A DNA stretch of 64,000 bases from Henriciella sp. (GCF_029936995.1 NZ_JAPYRE010000002.1:434001-498000), one strand, 5' to 3'. Numbered from the stretch's first letter, positions 16,507-26,541 are shown. Notes: generated by a model not told the origin, from the sequence alone. Translations and numbers: made by a program.

Positions 16507-17075
16507 CGCGGGGCGCGCTTGGCGAGAATCCGCTGCAATGTCCGCCGGTGCATGTTGAGGCGCCGGGCGGTTTCCGAGACATTGTGATTGCACAGCTCGT
16601 AGACCCGCTGGATATGTTCCCAGCGCACGCGGTCGGCCGACATCGGGTTTTCCGGTGGGGCTGGCATCCCGTCGCCCTTGTTGACGAGCGAGCGGATGAT
16701 GTCCTCGACCTCTGCAGGCTTGGAGAGATAGTCGGCAGCACCGGCTTTCACCGCGGCCACCGCCGTCGCGATTGCGCCATACCCCGTCAGGATGACGGCG
16801 CGTGCCTCCGGGCGGTACTGGTGAAGGACTTCAACGACATCGAGGCCGGAACCGTCTTCAAGGCGCAAGTCGAGCACGGCGAAAGCTGGAGGGTTCATCC
16901 GGCAGATATCCTTCGCCTCGTCAGCCGAGGAAACGGCAGAGACGAGAAAGCCCCTCTGCGTCAGGGCGCGCCCGAGGCGCTGGAGGAACGGGGCGTCATC
17001 ATCAAGGACAAGACAGGTTCTGTCTTCGATGTCCTTCAAGGCCTCGTGAAGTTTTACGGTGACGTTGTAGTCCAT
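16503..17075 (-). CDS. regA: Response regulator of the RegA/ActR/PrrA family
   Basis: 190 residues. The receiver domain has the acidic pocket LDDD, phosphoacceptor Asp69 in VLDLRLEDG, and the T and K positions in ILTGYGA and LSKPAE. A proline-containing linker (PAPPENP) leads to a Fis-type HTH, NHNVSETARRLNMHRRTLQRI, which is almost invariant in the RegA family. The family controls respiration, photosynthesis, carbon and nitrogen fixation genes in response to redox state. It lies 3 bp downstream of regB and is transcribed with it. Confidence 0.95.
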   Translation of the reverse strand: MDYNVTVKLHEALKDIEDRTCLVLDDDAPFLQRLGRALTQRGFLVSAVSSADEAKDICRMNPPAFAVLDLRLEDGSGLDVVEVLHQYRPEARAVILTGYGAIATAVAAVKAGAADYLSKPAEVEDIIRSLVNKGDGMPAPPENPMSADRVRWEHIQRVYELCNHNVSETARRLNMHRRTLQRILAKRAPR

Positions 17076-17078
17076 TTT

Positions 17079-18476
17079 TCAGCTCTCCACTTGAGGACTA
17101 TTTATCTGCATCCGCTCCGATTCCAAGGATTCGAGTGCTGTTCTTGGCCAGACGGCCTGCACGATGGCCCCATGTCTTGGCGACGTGCGGTTACGTGTCG
17201 CAATGCGTCCGCCTGTCCGCTCAATGAGGGTTTTGGCGATGAAGAAGCCAAGTCCCATGTCTCCACCGCCAAGGTGGGCCTCGCTGCGCTGGGAGACATA
17301 AGGCTCGCCCAGCTTGGGCATGACTTCGGCGGCAAAGCCCGGCCCGTCGTCGGAAACAGTGACGAGAAACTGCTTGTCAGTCCAGCTGGCGACGGCGCGG
17401 ACCTGGCTGTCGGCAAAGCTCACGGCGTTTTCGATGAAGGCCCCGAGCGCGTGGAGGACTTCCGGGCTGCGCCGGATGGAGGGCACGCGGGATTCCCCGT
17501 TTTCGCCGGGCGCATAGGTGACACGCAATTCAACGCCGAGGCCCTTGAAGGGCGCAGCAGCTTCTTCGACCAATGCACTTAGCGGCATGTTGGCATGGAC
17601 GATGTCTTCAGCTTCACGCGCGCGGCTGAGCTTGCCGAGAATGTCGCGGCAACGGTCAGCCTGTTCCGCGATCAGGCGGACATCCTCATAGCGGGGGTCA
17701 TTTTCATCGATGTCTCCGGCCAGCTCCTTGGCAACCAGGTGGATCGTCGCGAGGGGGGTGCCGAGTTCATGTGCAGTCATCGCTGACATCGCGCCGAGCG
17801 CGGAGAGGCGCTGTTCGCGCGCCATGACGATTGAGGCGGCATCGAGCGCGCGGACCAGCCGGGCTTCATCCTCACTGAGACGGGCCGAGGAGACGACAAA
17901 GAACAGGATTCCAATGCCCAGAGCGGCAAAGTGGCCCCACTCAAAGAGAGGCGGCAGGATGAAGGCTTCGCCTGGCCGCCAGGGCAGGCCATAGGCGAAC
18001 ACAGGCATGACGGCAGCCGCTGCGATGGCGAGGCCTGCAATGATGACGGAAAACCGCGGGCGCAGGCTTGTCGCAGCCACTGTGACCGGCGCGAGCAGGA
18101 AGAGCAGGAACGGATTGGTCAGCCCGCCTGTAAGGGCAATAAGGAGGGCAAGTTGAAGCGTATCGAAAGCCAGTTGCAGCGTGGCTTCCCAGCCCTTGAG
18201 CAGCACCTGCTCTCGCATCGCAAATGACAGGAAGACGTTAAGCCAGGCCGAGGCGGCTATGGCTGTCAGGCAGAGGCCGAGCGGCAGGTCGAAGCCGAGC
18301 CCGAACTGTACGAAGACGACGGCGAGCGTCTGCCCTGCTACGGCGAGCCAGCGCAGCGTGACGAGCGTGCGCAGACGGGCATGGCCGCGCGCGGAGTCGA
18401 CGCCGGCGATCCCTGTGGGCAGGAGGCTGTAGAGGGCCTGTTCAAACCCTTCCCGGCTGGCGGTGATGTCTTCCAT
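17079..18476 (-). CDS. regB: Redox-sensing histidine kinase of the RegB/ActS/PrrB family
   Basis: 465 residues. Six N-terminal membrane helices (about 40-200) contain the family's ubiquinone-linked heptapeptide GGxxNPF (GGLTNPF, 117-123). The H-box AHELGTPL has the phosphorylated His236, and Cys276 in QADRCRDIL is at the place of the conserved redox-box cysteine. The ATPase has DNGPGF-type (DDGPGF) and GLGFF motifs. It senses quinone redox state and phosphorylates RegA. ATG 18476 follows AGGAGGG; the open frame to 18536 has no comparable site. The SCO gene is divergent, a conserved arrangement. Confidence 0.95.
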   Translation of the reverse strand: MEDITASREGFEQALYSLLPTGIAGVDSARGHARLRTLVTLRWLAVAGQTLAVVFVQFGLGFDLPLGLCLTAIAASAWLNVFLSFAMREQVLLKGWEATLQLAFDTLQLALLIALTGGLTNPFLLFLLAPVTVAATSLRPRFSVIIAGLAIAAAAVMPVFAYGLPWRPGEAFILPPLFEWGHFAALGIGILFFVVSSARLSEDEARLVRALDAASIVMAREQRLSALGAMSAMTAHELGTPLATIHLVAKELAGDIDENDPRYEDVRLIAEQADRCRDILGKLSRAREAEDIVHANMPLSALVEEAAAPFKGLGVELRVTYAPGENGESRVPSIRRSPEVLHALGAFIENAVSFADSQVRAVASWTDKQFLVTVSDDGPGFAAEVMPKLGEPYVSQRSEAHLGGGDMGLGFFIAKTLIERTGGRIATRNRTSPRHGAIVQAVWPRTALESLESERMQINSPQVES

Positions 18477-18548
18477 GTCCCTCCTGCGACACTGTTTCGC
18501 CGCACATCTCCCTTGCAGAGCGGCGTGCCTGCGCACATACCTTCGGTC

Positions 18549-19166
18549 ATGCGAGCGTATCAGACAATCCTAATCGGAATGACAGCCCTTGTCGCTGCCT
18601 GTAGCGGTGAACAGCGCGTGGAGACAAGTGCAGGAGGCGCGACGGCGACATGTACAACCCGCGCCTATGAGGAAATCGGCGGGCCCTTCACCCTCACCAA
18701 TCAGGATGGCGAGCGCGTCACCGAGGAGGAGTTCAAGGGCGAGCCGACACTGATCTATTTCGGCTTCACCTATTGTCCCGATATCTGTCCAGGGACGTTG
18801 GTGGGCATCAGGAACGCCTATGAAGCGCTGCCAGACGATGTCGAGCCGCCGCAGACATTGCTGATTTCGGTGGATCCCGAACGCGACACACCAGAAGCGC
18901 TTGCGAAATATGTCTCCAGCAATGCTTTTCCGGATAATCTGGTCGGCCTGACAGGCAGCGCGGAGGAAATCGCCTCTGTCGCAGACGAATTCTTCGTCGG
19001 CTATGACCGGATCGAGACACCTGAAAGCGCAGCGGAATACACGATGGACCACACGTCGCTGCTCTATCTGATGGACGAAGACTGGAAGCTGAAAACCTTT
19101 TTCGCAGAAGGTGACAGCAATCCGGATGACATGGCGACCTGCCTCGGCCAGCTGCTGAAATCCTGA
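18549..19166 (+). CDS. SCO1/SenC/PrrC family copper protein
   Basis: 205 residues. Lipoprotein signal with lipidated Cys18 (VAAC), then a thioredoxin-like fold with the copper-binding CPDIC (Cys76, Cys80) and the third ligand His168 in MDHTSLLYL. SCO proteins pass copper to, or reduce, the CuA site of cytochrome c oxidase on the periplasmic side. Its divergent location next to regB is the same as senC/prrC in purple bacteria, where it is thought to feed oxidase status to RegB. Start ATG 18549 gives a normal signal peptide. Confidence 0.92.
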   Translation: MRAYQTILIGMTALVAACSGEQRVETSAGGATATCTTRAYEEIGGPFTLTNQDGERVTEEEFKGEPTLIYFGFTYCPDICPGTLVGIRNAYEALPDDVEPPQTLLISVDPERDTPEALAKYVSSNAFPDNLVGLTGSAEEIASVADEFFVGYDRIETPESAAEYTMDHTSLLYLMDEDWKLKTFFAEGDSNPDDMATCLGQLLKS

Positions 19167-19198
19167 GCCAGATTGCATTTGTGCCAGAATGCCTTCAT

Positions 19199-19215
19199 AT
19201 GTTGCGGCGCAACAT
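19199..19215. promoter_or_regulatory. TTGC/GCAA dyad in the phaZ leader
   Basis: Perfect 7-bp inverted repeat ATGTTGC-GGC-GCAACAT, ending 14 bp before the phaZ start. The TGC-N3-GCA core resembles the operators described for the polyhydroxybutyrate regulator PhaR. A matching TGC-N3-GCA core sits in the sRNA promoter at 27920. Operator function is inferred. Confidence 0.4.
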
Positions 19216-19229
19216 GAAGGTTTGACCGG

Positions 19230-20462
19230 GTGCTTTATTCCCTCGTTGAAATGAACCGGGCCGCGATGGCCCCCCTGCGTCTGCAGGCCAAGGCTGCGAA
19301 ATCGGTCTGGTCATCTGAGGCCAATCCGCTGCGGGAGACCCAGTTCGCCCGCTCCGTTTCTGCCGCATCGACGGTGTTTGAGCGTGCGACACGCTATTAT
19401 GGCAAACCGGAGTGGCAGATCTCCGGGACCGAGATTGATGGCCGCACGCATGCTGTAAAGCCTGAAGCCGCCTGGTCCTCGCCCTGGTGCCAGATGGTGC
19501 ATTTCCGCACAGAAGGTGTTCCGGAAGGCCGTCCGCAGCTGCTTATCGTCGCCCCGCTATCGGGCCATTACGCGACACTGCTGCGGGGCACGGTGGAAGC
19601 CTTCCTGCCAACACATGAGGTCTATATCACCGACTGGACAGATGCACGCATGGCGCCGATCTGGTTCGGGCGCTTCGACCTTGACGACTATATCGATCAT
19701 GTCCGCGACATGCTGGAACACCTGGGCGCCGGTACGCATGTGGCTGCTGTCTGCCAGCCCGGCCCGCCGGTTCTCGCCGCAATCTCGATGATGGCTGAGG
19801 ATGGCTCGCAGAACCTGCCGGCGACGATGACGTTCATGGGATCGCCCATCGATGTGCGCCGCTCGCCGACGGTGCCGAACAAGCTGTCGGAGGAACGCAG
19901 TCTCGACTGGTTCCGCTCCAAGATGATCCACACGGTGCCGCCGCCCTGGCCGGGGGCATTCCGCCGGGTCTATCCGGGCTTCATTCAGCTGACCTCCTTC
20001 ATGCACATGAACTGGGACCGGCATGTTGATGCCCAGCACCGCTTCTTCGAGCACCTGGTCGAAGGCGACGAGGACAGTACCGAGCGTCACGAGGCGTTCT
20101 ATGACGAGTATCTCTCGGTCCTCGACCTGACCGAGGAATTCTACATCCAGACCATCGAGCGCGTATTCCAGAAGGCTTTGCTGGCGAAGGGCCAGTACCG
20201 CTACCGCGATGAACGGCTGGTGAAGCCCGAAGCAATTGAGACAGTCGGCCTGATGACCGTCGAGGGAGAGCTCGACGATATTTCAGGCATTGGCCAGACG
20301 CAGGCCGCGCATGATCTCTGTACGCGCATTCCCGACCGGATGAAGGAAGACTATGTCCAGCCGGGTGTGGGCCATTATGGCGTCTTCAATGGTTCGAAAT
20401 TCTGTAAGCAGATCGTGCCGCGCGTGACAGCCTTCCAGCAGCGGATTGCAAGGAAGGCGTAG
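19230..20462 (+). CDS. phaZ: Intracellular poly(3-hydroxybutyrate) depolymerase
   Basis: 410 residues. It resembles the intracellular PhaZ family that degrades native PHB granules in the cytoplasm. The N-terminus LYSLVEMNRAAMAPLRL is typical. The nucleophile is a cysteine: a lipase-box-like VCQPGPP places it at about residue 175, and a late GVGHYGVFNG holds the probable catalytic His. GTG 19230 gives the family N-terminus; GAAGG lies 9 nt upstream. A dyad overlaps the leader. It lies between two copper-delivery genes but has no obvious functional tie to them. Confidence 0.92.
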   Translation: MLYSLVEMNRAAMAPLRLQAKAAKSVWSSEANPLRETQFARSVSAASTVFERATRYYGKPEWQISGTEIDGRTHAVKPEAAWSSPWCQMVHFRTEGVPEGRPQLLIVAPLSGHYATLLRGTVEAFLPTHEVYITDWTDARMAPIWFGRFDLDDYIDHVRDMLEHLGAGTHVAAVCQPGPPVLAAISMMAEDGSQNLPATMTFMGSPIDVRRSPTVPNKLSEERSLDWFRSKMIHTVPPPWPGAFRRVYPGFIQLTSFMHMNWDRHVDAQHRFFEHLVEGDEDSTERHEAFYDEYLSVLDLTEEFYIQTIERVFQKALLAKGQYRYRDERLVKPEAIETVGLMTVEGELDDISGIGQTQAAHDLCTRIPDRMKEDYVQPGVGHYGVFNGSKFCKQIVPRVTAFQQRIARKA

Positions 20463-20472
20463 GCGGCGGAGC

Positions 20473-20934
20473 CTATTCGCCCATCGCCCGGATATCGGCT
20501 TCGGCCTCAAGAGTCAGGACTTCACCCTCGGCGGTCTCGAAATCGAACGTGATATTGGCGGTGTCGCCTGATGCGATGTCCGGATCGACACCGAACAGCA
20601 TCAGGTGATCGCTTCCACGTTCGAAGACGAGCGTATCTCCGGCCTTCAGTTCATAGCTTTCCACCGGCCGCATCTTCATGGTGCCGTCATCCATGGCCAT
20701 AGTGTGCGTCTCGACCGTTTCAGCAACGTCGCTGGATGCGCCCGTGAGCGTAAGATCGCCACCTTCGACGCTGATGGATATTCCGCCGACGCTGACATCG
20801 CGCCCACCGACCGGGGCCATGATGTAGGCGTTCTCGTAAGAGAGCACGGGCGTGCCATTTTCGGCGCCGGTCGAGGCAGGCTGGCAGGCGGCGAGCATTG
20901 CCGGGGCAAGGAGCAGGGCGGTTGAGCGTCTCAT
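20473..20934 (-). CDS. PCu(A)C-type periplasmic copper chaperone (lipoprotein)
   Basis: 153 residues. Lipobox LAAC gives lipidated Cys17. The copper site of the PCuAC family is visible as THTMAMDDGTMKMRP followed by GSDHLMLFG (His and Met ligands). These proteins deliver Cu(I) to the CuA site of cytochrome oxidase together with SCO, whose gene is 1.3 kb away. The family's usual Met-rich tail is missing. The gene is convergent with phaZ and its stop lies 10 bp from that of phaZ. Confidence 0.9.
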   Translation of the reverse strand: MRRSTALLLAPAMLAACQPASTGAENGTPVLSYENAYIMAPVGGRDVSVGGISISVEGGDLTLTGASSDVAETVETHTMAMDDGTMKMRPVESYELKAGDTLVFERGSDHLMLFGVDPDIASGDTANITFDFETAEGEVLTLEAEADIRAMGE

Positions 20935-20973
20935 GAGCAGATCCTTTGTATGAGACGCTGGTGTCCCACGTGC

Positions 20974-22014
20974 TTACGGTTTCCAGAAGCCGACAATGTG
21001 GCGCACTTCATCCATGATCGGTTCGGCAATCGCATTGGCCTTGTCTGCACCTTTGCGCAATGCGGCGTCGATGTCGCCCGGATTATCCATCAGTTCGCGC
21101 ATGTGGCGCGTAATCGGGGCCAGGTTTTCTACAGCAAGCTCGGCCAGGGCGGGCTTGAAGGTGCCGAAACCCTTTCCGCCGTATTCGGCAAGCACCTGTT
21201 CGTCTGTGAGCCCGGCGAGCGCGCCATAGATACCGACGAGGTTGGCGACTTCCGGACGGCCTTCGAGCCCGTCCACATCAACCGGCATGTCGCCGAGTGT
21301 GTCTGTCTTCGATTTCTTGATCTTGCGGGAAATCGTGTCGGCATCATCGATCAGGTTGATGCGTGAGTTCTCGGCCGGATCGGACTTGGACATCTTTTTC
21401 GTGCCGTCCTTGAGGCTCATCACGCGCGCGCCCGGCCCCTCGATCAGGGCTTCAGGCAGCGGGAAGAAGTCCGGCGACCTGAAATCCCGGTTGAAGCGGT
21501 CGGCGATGTTGCGTGACAGTTCAAGATGCTGCTTCTGGTCTTCGCCGACAGGCACATGGGTCGCCTTGTAGACGAGGATGTCAGCGGCTTGCAGGACCGG
21601 ATAGTTGAACAGGCCGACGGAGGCGCGCTCGGAGTCGCGGCCGGACTTCTCCTTGAACTGGATCATCTTCTCCAGCCAGCCCATGCGCGCGACGCTGTCG
21701 AAAATCCAGGTGAGCTCCGTGTGGGCGCGCACAGACGACTGGGCGAACAGGACGGATTTGTCCGGATCGACCCCACTGGCCATCATGGCCGCGGCAATCT
21801 GGCGGGTCTGGTTGGCCAGTGCCTGCGCATCATAGGGCATGGTAATGGCGTGCAGGTCGACGACGGAATAGACACAGTCCCAGCCGGCATCCTGAAGGTC
21901 TGCAAATTTCTTCAGGGCACCGAGATAATTCCCCAGATGGAGATTGCCGGTGGGCTGGATGCCGGAGAATACCCGTTTCGGGCCAGCATAGGTCGGGGTC
22001 TGTTCGTCAGTCAT
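20974..22014 (-). CDS. trpS: Tryptophanyl-tRNA synthetase
   Basis: 346 residues, class Ic aminoacyl-tRNA synthetase that charges tRNA-Trp. The HIGH-type motif appears as [13 protein letters not shown] (residues 22-34) and the KMSKS loop as [10 protein letters not shown] (about 206). Length is normal for bacteria. It is followed downstream by the copper chaperone gene after 39 bp, and preceded by murJ on the same strand. Confidence 0.97.
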   Translation of the reverse strand: MTDEQTPTYAGPKRVFSGIQPTGNLHLGNYLGALKKFADLQDAGWDCVYSVVDLHAITMPYDAQALANQTRQIAAAMMASGVDPDKSVLFAQSSVRAHTELTWIFDSVARMGWLEKMIQFKEKSGRDSERASVGLFNYPVLQAADILVYKATHVPVGEDQKQHLELSRNIADRFNRDFRSPDFFPLPEALIEGPGARVMSLKDGTKKMSKSDPAENSRINLIDDADTISRKIKKSKTDTLGDMPVDVDGLEGRPEVANLVGIYGALAGLTDEQVLAEYGGKGFGTFKPALAELAVENLAPITRHMRELMDNPGDIDAALRKGADKANAIAEPIMDEVRHIVGFWKP

Positions 22015-22077
22015 GCGCGGGCCAATAGCGCAAGCGTCAGGGCGCGCCTAGCCCCTGATTGCGCTGGATGGCCCGTT

Positions 22078-23631
22078 TCACTCCTTACGCGCGGGTTTGA
22101 GCTCACTTGGACGGATGGCGCCGAAGAGGAAAGCGAAACCGCCATAGGCTATGGCGCCAGCAAGTGCGATGACGAGGGCGGCAATGAATTTCGAGTCGAA
22201 TGTGTAGCGGGCAATCGTGCCGCTGACGCCGGCGAGATACCAGAGCAGGGCCGCAAGTGCGGTTGAGGCAATGAGGACCGAGACAAGCCGCTTCAGGAGC
22301 GGTGTGCCGGGTTTGTACCAGCCGCGGGTGAGCAGGCCGATGAAGAGAAGCCCGGCATTCACCCAGGCTGCCGTACTGGTGGCGATGGCAAGGCCGGGAA
22401 AACCAAAGAGCCCCTGTGATTTCAGGAAGAAGAAGAGCCCCGCGCCCAGCACGGTGTTCACACCGACAGAGATGAGCGAATAGGTCATCGGCGTTCGCGT
22501 GTCCTCACGCGCAAAAAAGCCCGGCGCCAGTACCTTGATCAGGACGAAGGCCGGGACACCCCAACCGAAATGGAAAAGGGCAAGGGCTGTCCGGCGGGCG
22601 TCATCGGAGGTGAAATCCCCACGTGTGAAGAAGCTGTCGATGAAAAGGAAAGGCGCGGCCATCAGGGCGGCAGCCGCTGGAACCGTCAGCGCCATGGCAA
22701 GGCCGACGCCATTGTCCATGACCGACTGGCTTTCGGCTTGGCTGTCAGACCGTGCAGCCCGTGACAGGCGCGGCAGGATGGCAAGGCCGACAGCGACCCC
22801 GACAAGCCCCAGCGGCAGCTGGTAGAGCCGGTCAGCCGAATAGAGCCACGATTTCGCGCCTTCCTCGAAACTGGCGAGTGCCTGGCTGACGAGAATATTG
22901 ATCTGCATCCCCGAGGCGGCGATCGTGCCGGGGATCGCAAGGGCAGCGACGCGTTTGACGCGGGGTGTGAGTTTCGGCCAGCCAAGGCGCAGGCGTATCT
23001 TCTGCCGCGAAGTGCCATACCAGAGCAAGATAACCTGAAGCAGCCCGGCAACCGAGACGGCCACGGCGAGCGATTTTGCGACCTCGTAATTATCGTTGCC
23101 AATGAATGCGGCGACCAGCAGCGAAAGATTGAGGAGTGTCGGCGCCCCGGCCGACATGGCAAACCGCCCGCCGGAATTCAGCACACCAGAGAACAGGGCC
23201 GCCAGCGCCATGAAGGAGAGATACGGCATGGTGATCTGGGTGAGTAGGATCGCCAGAGGGAAGTGGACCGGGTCATTCCTGTAACCGCCATGCAGGAGGA
23301 TCATGATCCACGGCATTGCGACTTGCGCGACGATGACCAGAAGGGCGGTTACGGCGAACAGGCCCCGAAAGGTTTCCTCAGCGACTTGGCGCGCTGCCTC
23401 GGGACCTTCGGCTTCAAGTGTGCGGGAATAAGCCGGAACGAAGGCCTGCGCGAAAGCACCTTCCGCGAAGACGCGCCGGAAGAGGTTCGGGAACATCAGC
23501 GCCGTGAAAAAGGCGTCGGCGACCGGCCCCGCGCCGAGTTTGGCCAGGATGATGATATCACGCAGGAAGCCCAGTGCCCGGCTGCCGAATGTCCATGAGG
23601 ACTGGGTGAGCGTGTTGCGCAGGACACTCAT
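22078..23631 (-). CDS. murJ: Lipid II flippase MurJ
   Basis: 517 residues, 14 predicted membrane helices, MOP superfamily. MurJ moves the peptidoglycan precursor lipid II across the inner membrane. The start LRNTLTQSSWTFGSRALGFLRD has the conserved cytoplasmic-cavity Arg, and FRRVFAEGAFAQAFVPAY is a MurJ hallmark. The gene lies 29 bp after glnD, a glnD-murJ-trpS order that is frequent in alphaproteobacteria. Confidence 0.96.
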   Translation of the reverse strand: MSVLRNTLTQSSWTFGSRALGFLRDIIILAKLGAGPVADAFFTALMFPNLFRRVFAEGAFAQAFVPAYSRTLEAEGPEAARQVAEETFRGLFAVTALLVIVAQVAMPWIMILLHGGYRNDPVHFPLAILLTQITMPYLSFMALAALFSGVLNSGGRFAMSAGAPTLLNLSLLVAAFIGNDNYEVAKSLAVAVSVAGLLQVILLWYGTSRQKIRLRLGWPKLTPRVKRVAALAIPGTIAASGMQINILVSQALASFEEGAKSWLYSADRLYQLPLGLVGVAVGLAILPRLSRAARSDSQAESQSVMDNGVGLAMALTVPAAAALMAAPFLFIDSFFTRGDFTSDDARRTALALFHFGWGVPAFVLIKVLAPGFFAREDTRTPMTYSLISVGVNTVLGAGLFFFLKSQGLFGFPGLAIATSTAAWVNAGLLFIGLLTRGWYKPGTPLLKRLVSVLIASTALAALLWYLAGVSGTIARYTFDSKFIAALVIALAGAIAYGGFAFLFGAIRPSELKPARKE

Positions 23632-23660
23632 GGGCAGGTCTTCCCCTCAGAAGCTCTGGA

Positions 23661-26486
23661 TCAGAAGCTGTCGGCGGCGTTGGCCTGTTTCAGGCTGCGT
23701 GCGGGTGTACGCGGTGCCTCTGGTTCTTCGCGGCGCAGTACGTCGAGAAGTTGTTCCTTGAGTGACGCTTTGCGGGCTTCGTCATAGTCATCGGGCAGCT
23801 GGACATAGAAAGCATCAAAGACGCGTTCGCCATAGCTGCCGACATGGGCAGAGTGGATGGAGATGTTCTCCTCGGCCAGCATGTTGGCGACATCATGCAG
23901 GAGGCCCGGCCGGTCGCGGCCAGCCACGTCGATGACGGTATAGTCCGAGGACAGGGTGTCATCGATCTTGACCTGTGGAATGACCAGGAAGGCTGCCTCA
24001 CGCCTTGAGGTGGGAGACGGGATTTCCCGGATGGGAGCATCGCTGGCGAAAACGCGGCGGACTTCCTCTTCAAGCCGTTTCAGGCGGCCGGGATCCCCGG
24101 CAGCGAAGACACCGCCTTTCCCGTCCTGAAGGATGAAGACGTCCACGATAAAGCCGGACGGGCCAGTATAGACCTGGGCGGAGACGACATTGGCTCCTTG
24201 TGAGGCGATCGTTCCGGCCAGGCGGGCAAACAGGCCGAGCCGGTCATGTCCTGCAACCAGAAGCGAGACCCCGCCTCCATCTTCGCGCACATGCGCGGAG
24301 ACCACCGGGGCTTCGTCCGAAGCGAGTTCGCGGGCATGTTCCTCGAGGACATCAACATCGAACCCCGTCCAGTATGCCGGGTCCATTTCCTGCATGACCT
24401 TGGGAACGGTGCCGATGCGTTCCTGCAAAGCTTCGCGATTGATTGCCGCGCGCCCGGCCAGTTCATGAGCCACGCTTTTCTCATCGGTGCGCCCACCACG
24501 AAGGGCGGCTTCGGTATTGTGGTAAAGGTCTTCCAGAAGCTGGCCTTTCCACGCGTTCCAGATACCGGGGCCAACGGCGCGAATATCAGCAATGGTCAGG
24601 ATGTAGAGCAGGCGCAGCCGCTCGATTGAGCCGACTAGCGAGGCGAAGCGCACGATCGTGCTGGGATCGGCAATGTCGCGTTTCTGGGCCGTCTCACTCA
24701 TCTCCAGATGATTGCCGACAAGCCAGGCGATGAGGTCGACTTCGGCCTCCGGCAGCCCGAGACGCCTGCCGGCCTGCGTCGCGGTCTTCATGCCTTCGAT
24801 CTGCTGGTCGCCATGGCCCTTGCCCGTGTCGTGCAGCAGCATGGCGAGATACAGGACCTGCTTGTTGTCGATCTTCTGGAAGAGACGGTGAGCCAGCTCG
24901 ACTCCATCCTCTTCCTTGCGGTCCATGTCTGCCATGTATTCGACCGCGCGGATCGTGTGCTCATCCACGGTGAAGTGGTGATACATGTTGAACTGCGTCT
25001 GCGCGACGATACCGCCAAATTCCGGCAGGAAACGGCCCAGCACATCGGAATCGTTCATCCGGCGCAGGGCAAGGCCGGGATCGTTGCCTTCGACCAACAG
25101 CTTCAGGAAAGCTTCCCGCATTTCCGGATTGAGGCGTGTCTCCGGATTGATGAGCTTGGACTTGCGGGCGGCCATCGTCATGGCGTCGGGATGGATGTCG
25201 TGCTCGTTCTCGTCGGCGATGGCGAAGAGGCGGATCAGGTTTTCGGGATGCTCATCGAAGACATCCTCGCCGGTAACATTGACGCGCCCGCCGTCCAGCA
25301 CAAACCCCTCCTGTGGCAGGGGCTTCGGGCCCCCTGTCGGGATAAAGCGGCGCCAGCCTTCGGGCTTCTTGATCTGGTCGGCCTCGAGTTTCGCAGCGAG
25401 AATACGTGTCAGGTTGCCGACATCCTTCGCGACGAGGAAATAGTGCTTCATGAAGCGCTCGACACCGAGCTGTTCTGAGCGGTCGCGGTAGCCCATCCGG
25501 GAGGCGATTTCCGGTTGCAGGTCGAAGCTCAGGCGTTCTTCGCCGCGCCCGGTCAGGTAATGGAGATGGCAGCGCACCGTCCAGAGGAAGCGCGCAGCGC
25601 GGTTAAAGACAGTATATTCATGCGGGGTGAACGGGCCGGCCTGCATAACCTCTTCCAGCGTGTCACCGTCATGCAGGTGCTTGGTAATCCAGAACAGGGT
25701 CTGAAGGTCGCGCAAGCCGCCCTTGCCTTCCTTCACGTTCGGCTCGACGACATAGCGTGTATTGCCCTGCTTGGCGTGGCGGGCATCGCGCTCGGCCAGC
25801 TTGTCGGCGATGAACTGGGCATCATGGCCTTCAATGGCTTCTGTCCGGAATTTCTCTTCGGTCTCGCGGGCAAGCGCCTCGTCCCCGAACAGGAATCGCG
25901 AGTCGAGCAGGGAGGTCTTGATCGTCACATCCTGTTTGGACAGGCGAATACATTCTTCCGGGGTACGGAAAGCATGGCCGACCTTCAGCCCCATGTCCCA
26001 GATGGCGTAGAGCATGTATTCAATGACGCTCTCGGCATGGGCCGATGCCTTGTACGGGCGGATGAAAAGCAGGTCGATATCGCTGGAGGGCGCGAGCACC
26101 TGGCGGCCATAGCCACCCGTGGCGAAGACGGCGAGACGTTCACCTTCGGTGGGGTTGCGCGCCCGGTGGACGTGGACTGTCACGTAATCGAACAGGGCAT
26201 GGAGCACTTCGTCCTGCACGGCGGCAAGGATCCGTGCTGTGTCGAGCCCATCTGCGCCCTGTTGCAGGCGTTCCTGGGCAATCATCCGGCCACGGAACAG
26301 GGCGCCGTGAAGGTGGTTGAGCACTTCCTTGCGGGCTTCAGCCTCATCACCGAGATTGTCCATGAAGGCCGTGGTCAGCTTCACCCTCAGCGCCCGGCCA
26401 TCAATAATGTTGGAGATCTTCCATTTGCTCGGCCAGGCCTTGCTCGGCAGCTTGCGGTGGACGAGGGATTCGCTGGTATCGGTCAT
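23661..26486 (-). CDS. glnD: Bifunctional PII uridylyltransferase/uridylyl-removing enzyme
   Basis: 941 residues. It reads glutamine and uridylylates or deuridylylates PII proteins, setting nitrogen assimilation. Domain order: nucleotidyltransferase with GGYGR...SSDIDLLF (Asp136, Asp138), a GlnE-like helical region, an HD phosphohydrolase domain with LLHDTGKGHGD near 550, and two C-terminal ACT domains (about 730 and 848, the second starting VIDVAGRDRPGLLHDVAN). All catalytic motifs are intact. The long open frames on the other strand are shadows of this gene. Confidence 0.97.
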   Translation of the reverse strand: MTDTSESLVHRKLPSKAWPSKWKISNIIDGRALRVKLTTAFMDNLGDEAEARKEVLNHLHGALFRGRMIAQERLQQGADGLDTARILAAVQDEVLHALFDYVTVHVHRARNPTEGERLAVFATGGYGRQVLAPSSDIDLLFIRPYKASAHAESVIEYMLYAIWDMGLKVGHAFRTPEECIRLSKQDVTIKTSLLDSRFLFGDEALARETEEKFRTEAIEGHDAQFIADKLAERDARHAKQGNTRYVVEPNVKEGKGGLRDLQTLFWITKHLHDGDTLEEVMQAGPFTPHEYTVFNRAARFLWTVRCHLHYLTGRGEERLSFDLQPEIASRMGYRDRSEQLGVERFMKHYFLVAKDVGNLTRILAAKLEADQIKKPEGWRRFIPTGGPKPLPQEGFVLDGGRVNVTGEDVFDEHPENLIRLFAIADENEHDIHPDAMTMAARKSKLINPETRLNPEMREAFLKLLVEGNDPGLALRRMNDSDVLGRFLPEFGGIVAQTQFNMYHHFTVDEHTIRAVEYMADMDRKEEDGVELAHRLFQKIDNKQVLYLAMLLHDTGKGHGDQQIEGMKTATQAGRRLGLPEAEVDLIAWLVGNHLEMSETAQKRDIADPSTIVRFASLVGSIERLRLLYILTIADIRAVGPGIWNAWKGQLLEDLYHNTEAALRGGRTDEKSVAHELAGRAAINREALQERIGTVPKVMQEMDPAYWTGFDVDVLEEHARELASDEAPVVSAHVREDGGGVSLLVAGHDRLGLFARLAGTIASQGANVVSAQVYTGPSGFIVDVFILQDGKGGVFAAGDPGRLKRLEEEVRRVFASDAPIREIPSPTSRREAAFLVIPQVKIDDTLSSDYTVIDVAGRDRPGLLHDVANMLAEENISIHSAHVGSYGERVFDAFYVQLPDDYDEARKASLKEQLLDVLRREEPEAPRTPARSLKQANAADSF

Positions 26487-26541
26487 GCCGTCTTTTCTAG
26501 CGCGACTCCGGGGGATGTGGCCAGCCGGATTGCGCGCTGTT

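Noticed and set aside
16482..17582. 366-codon plus-strand ORF across regA and regB
   Set aside because: It is the antisense shadow of two firmly identified GC-rich genes, spans their junction, and shows no protein-family features.
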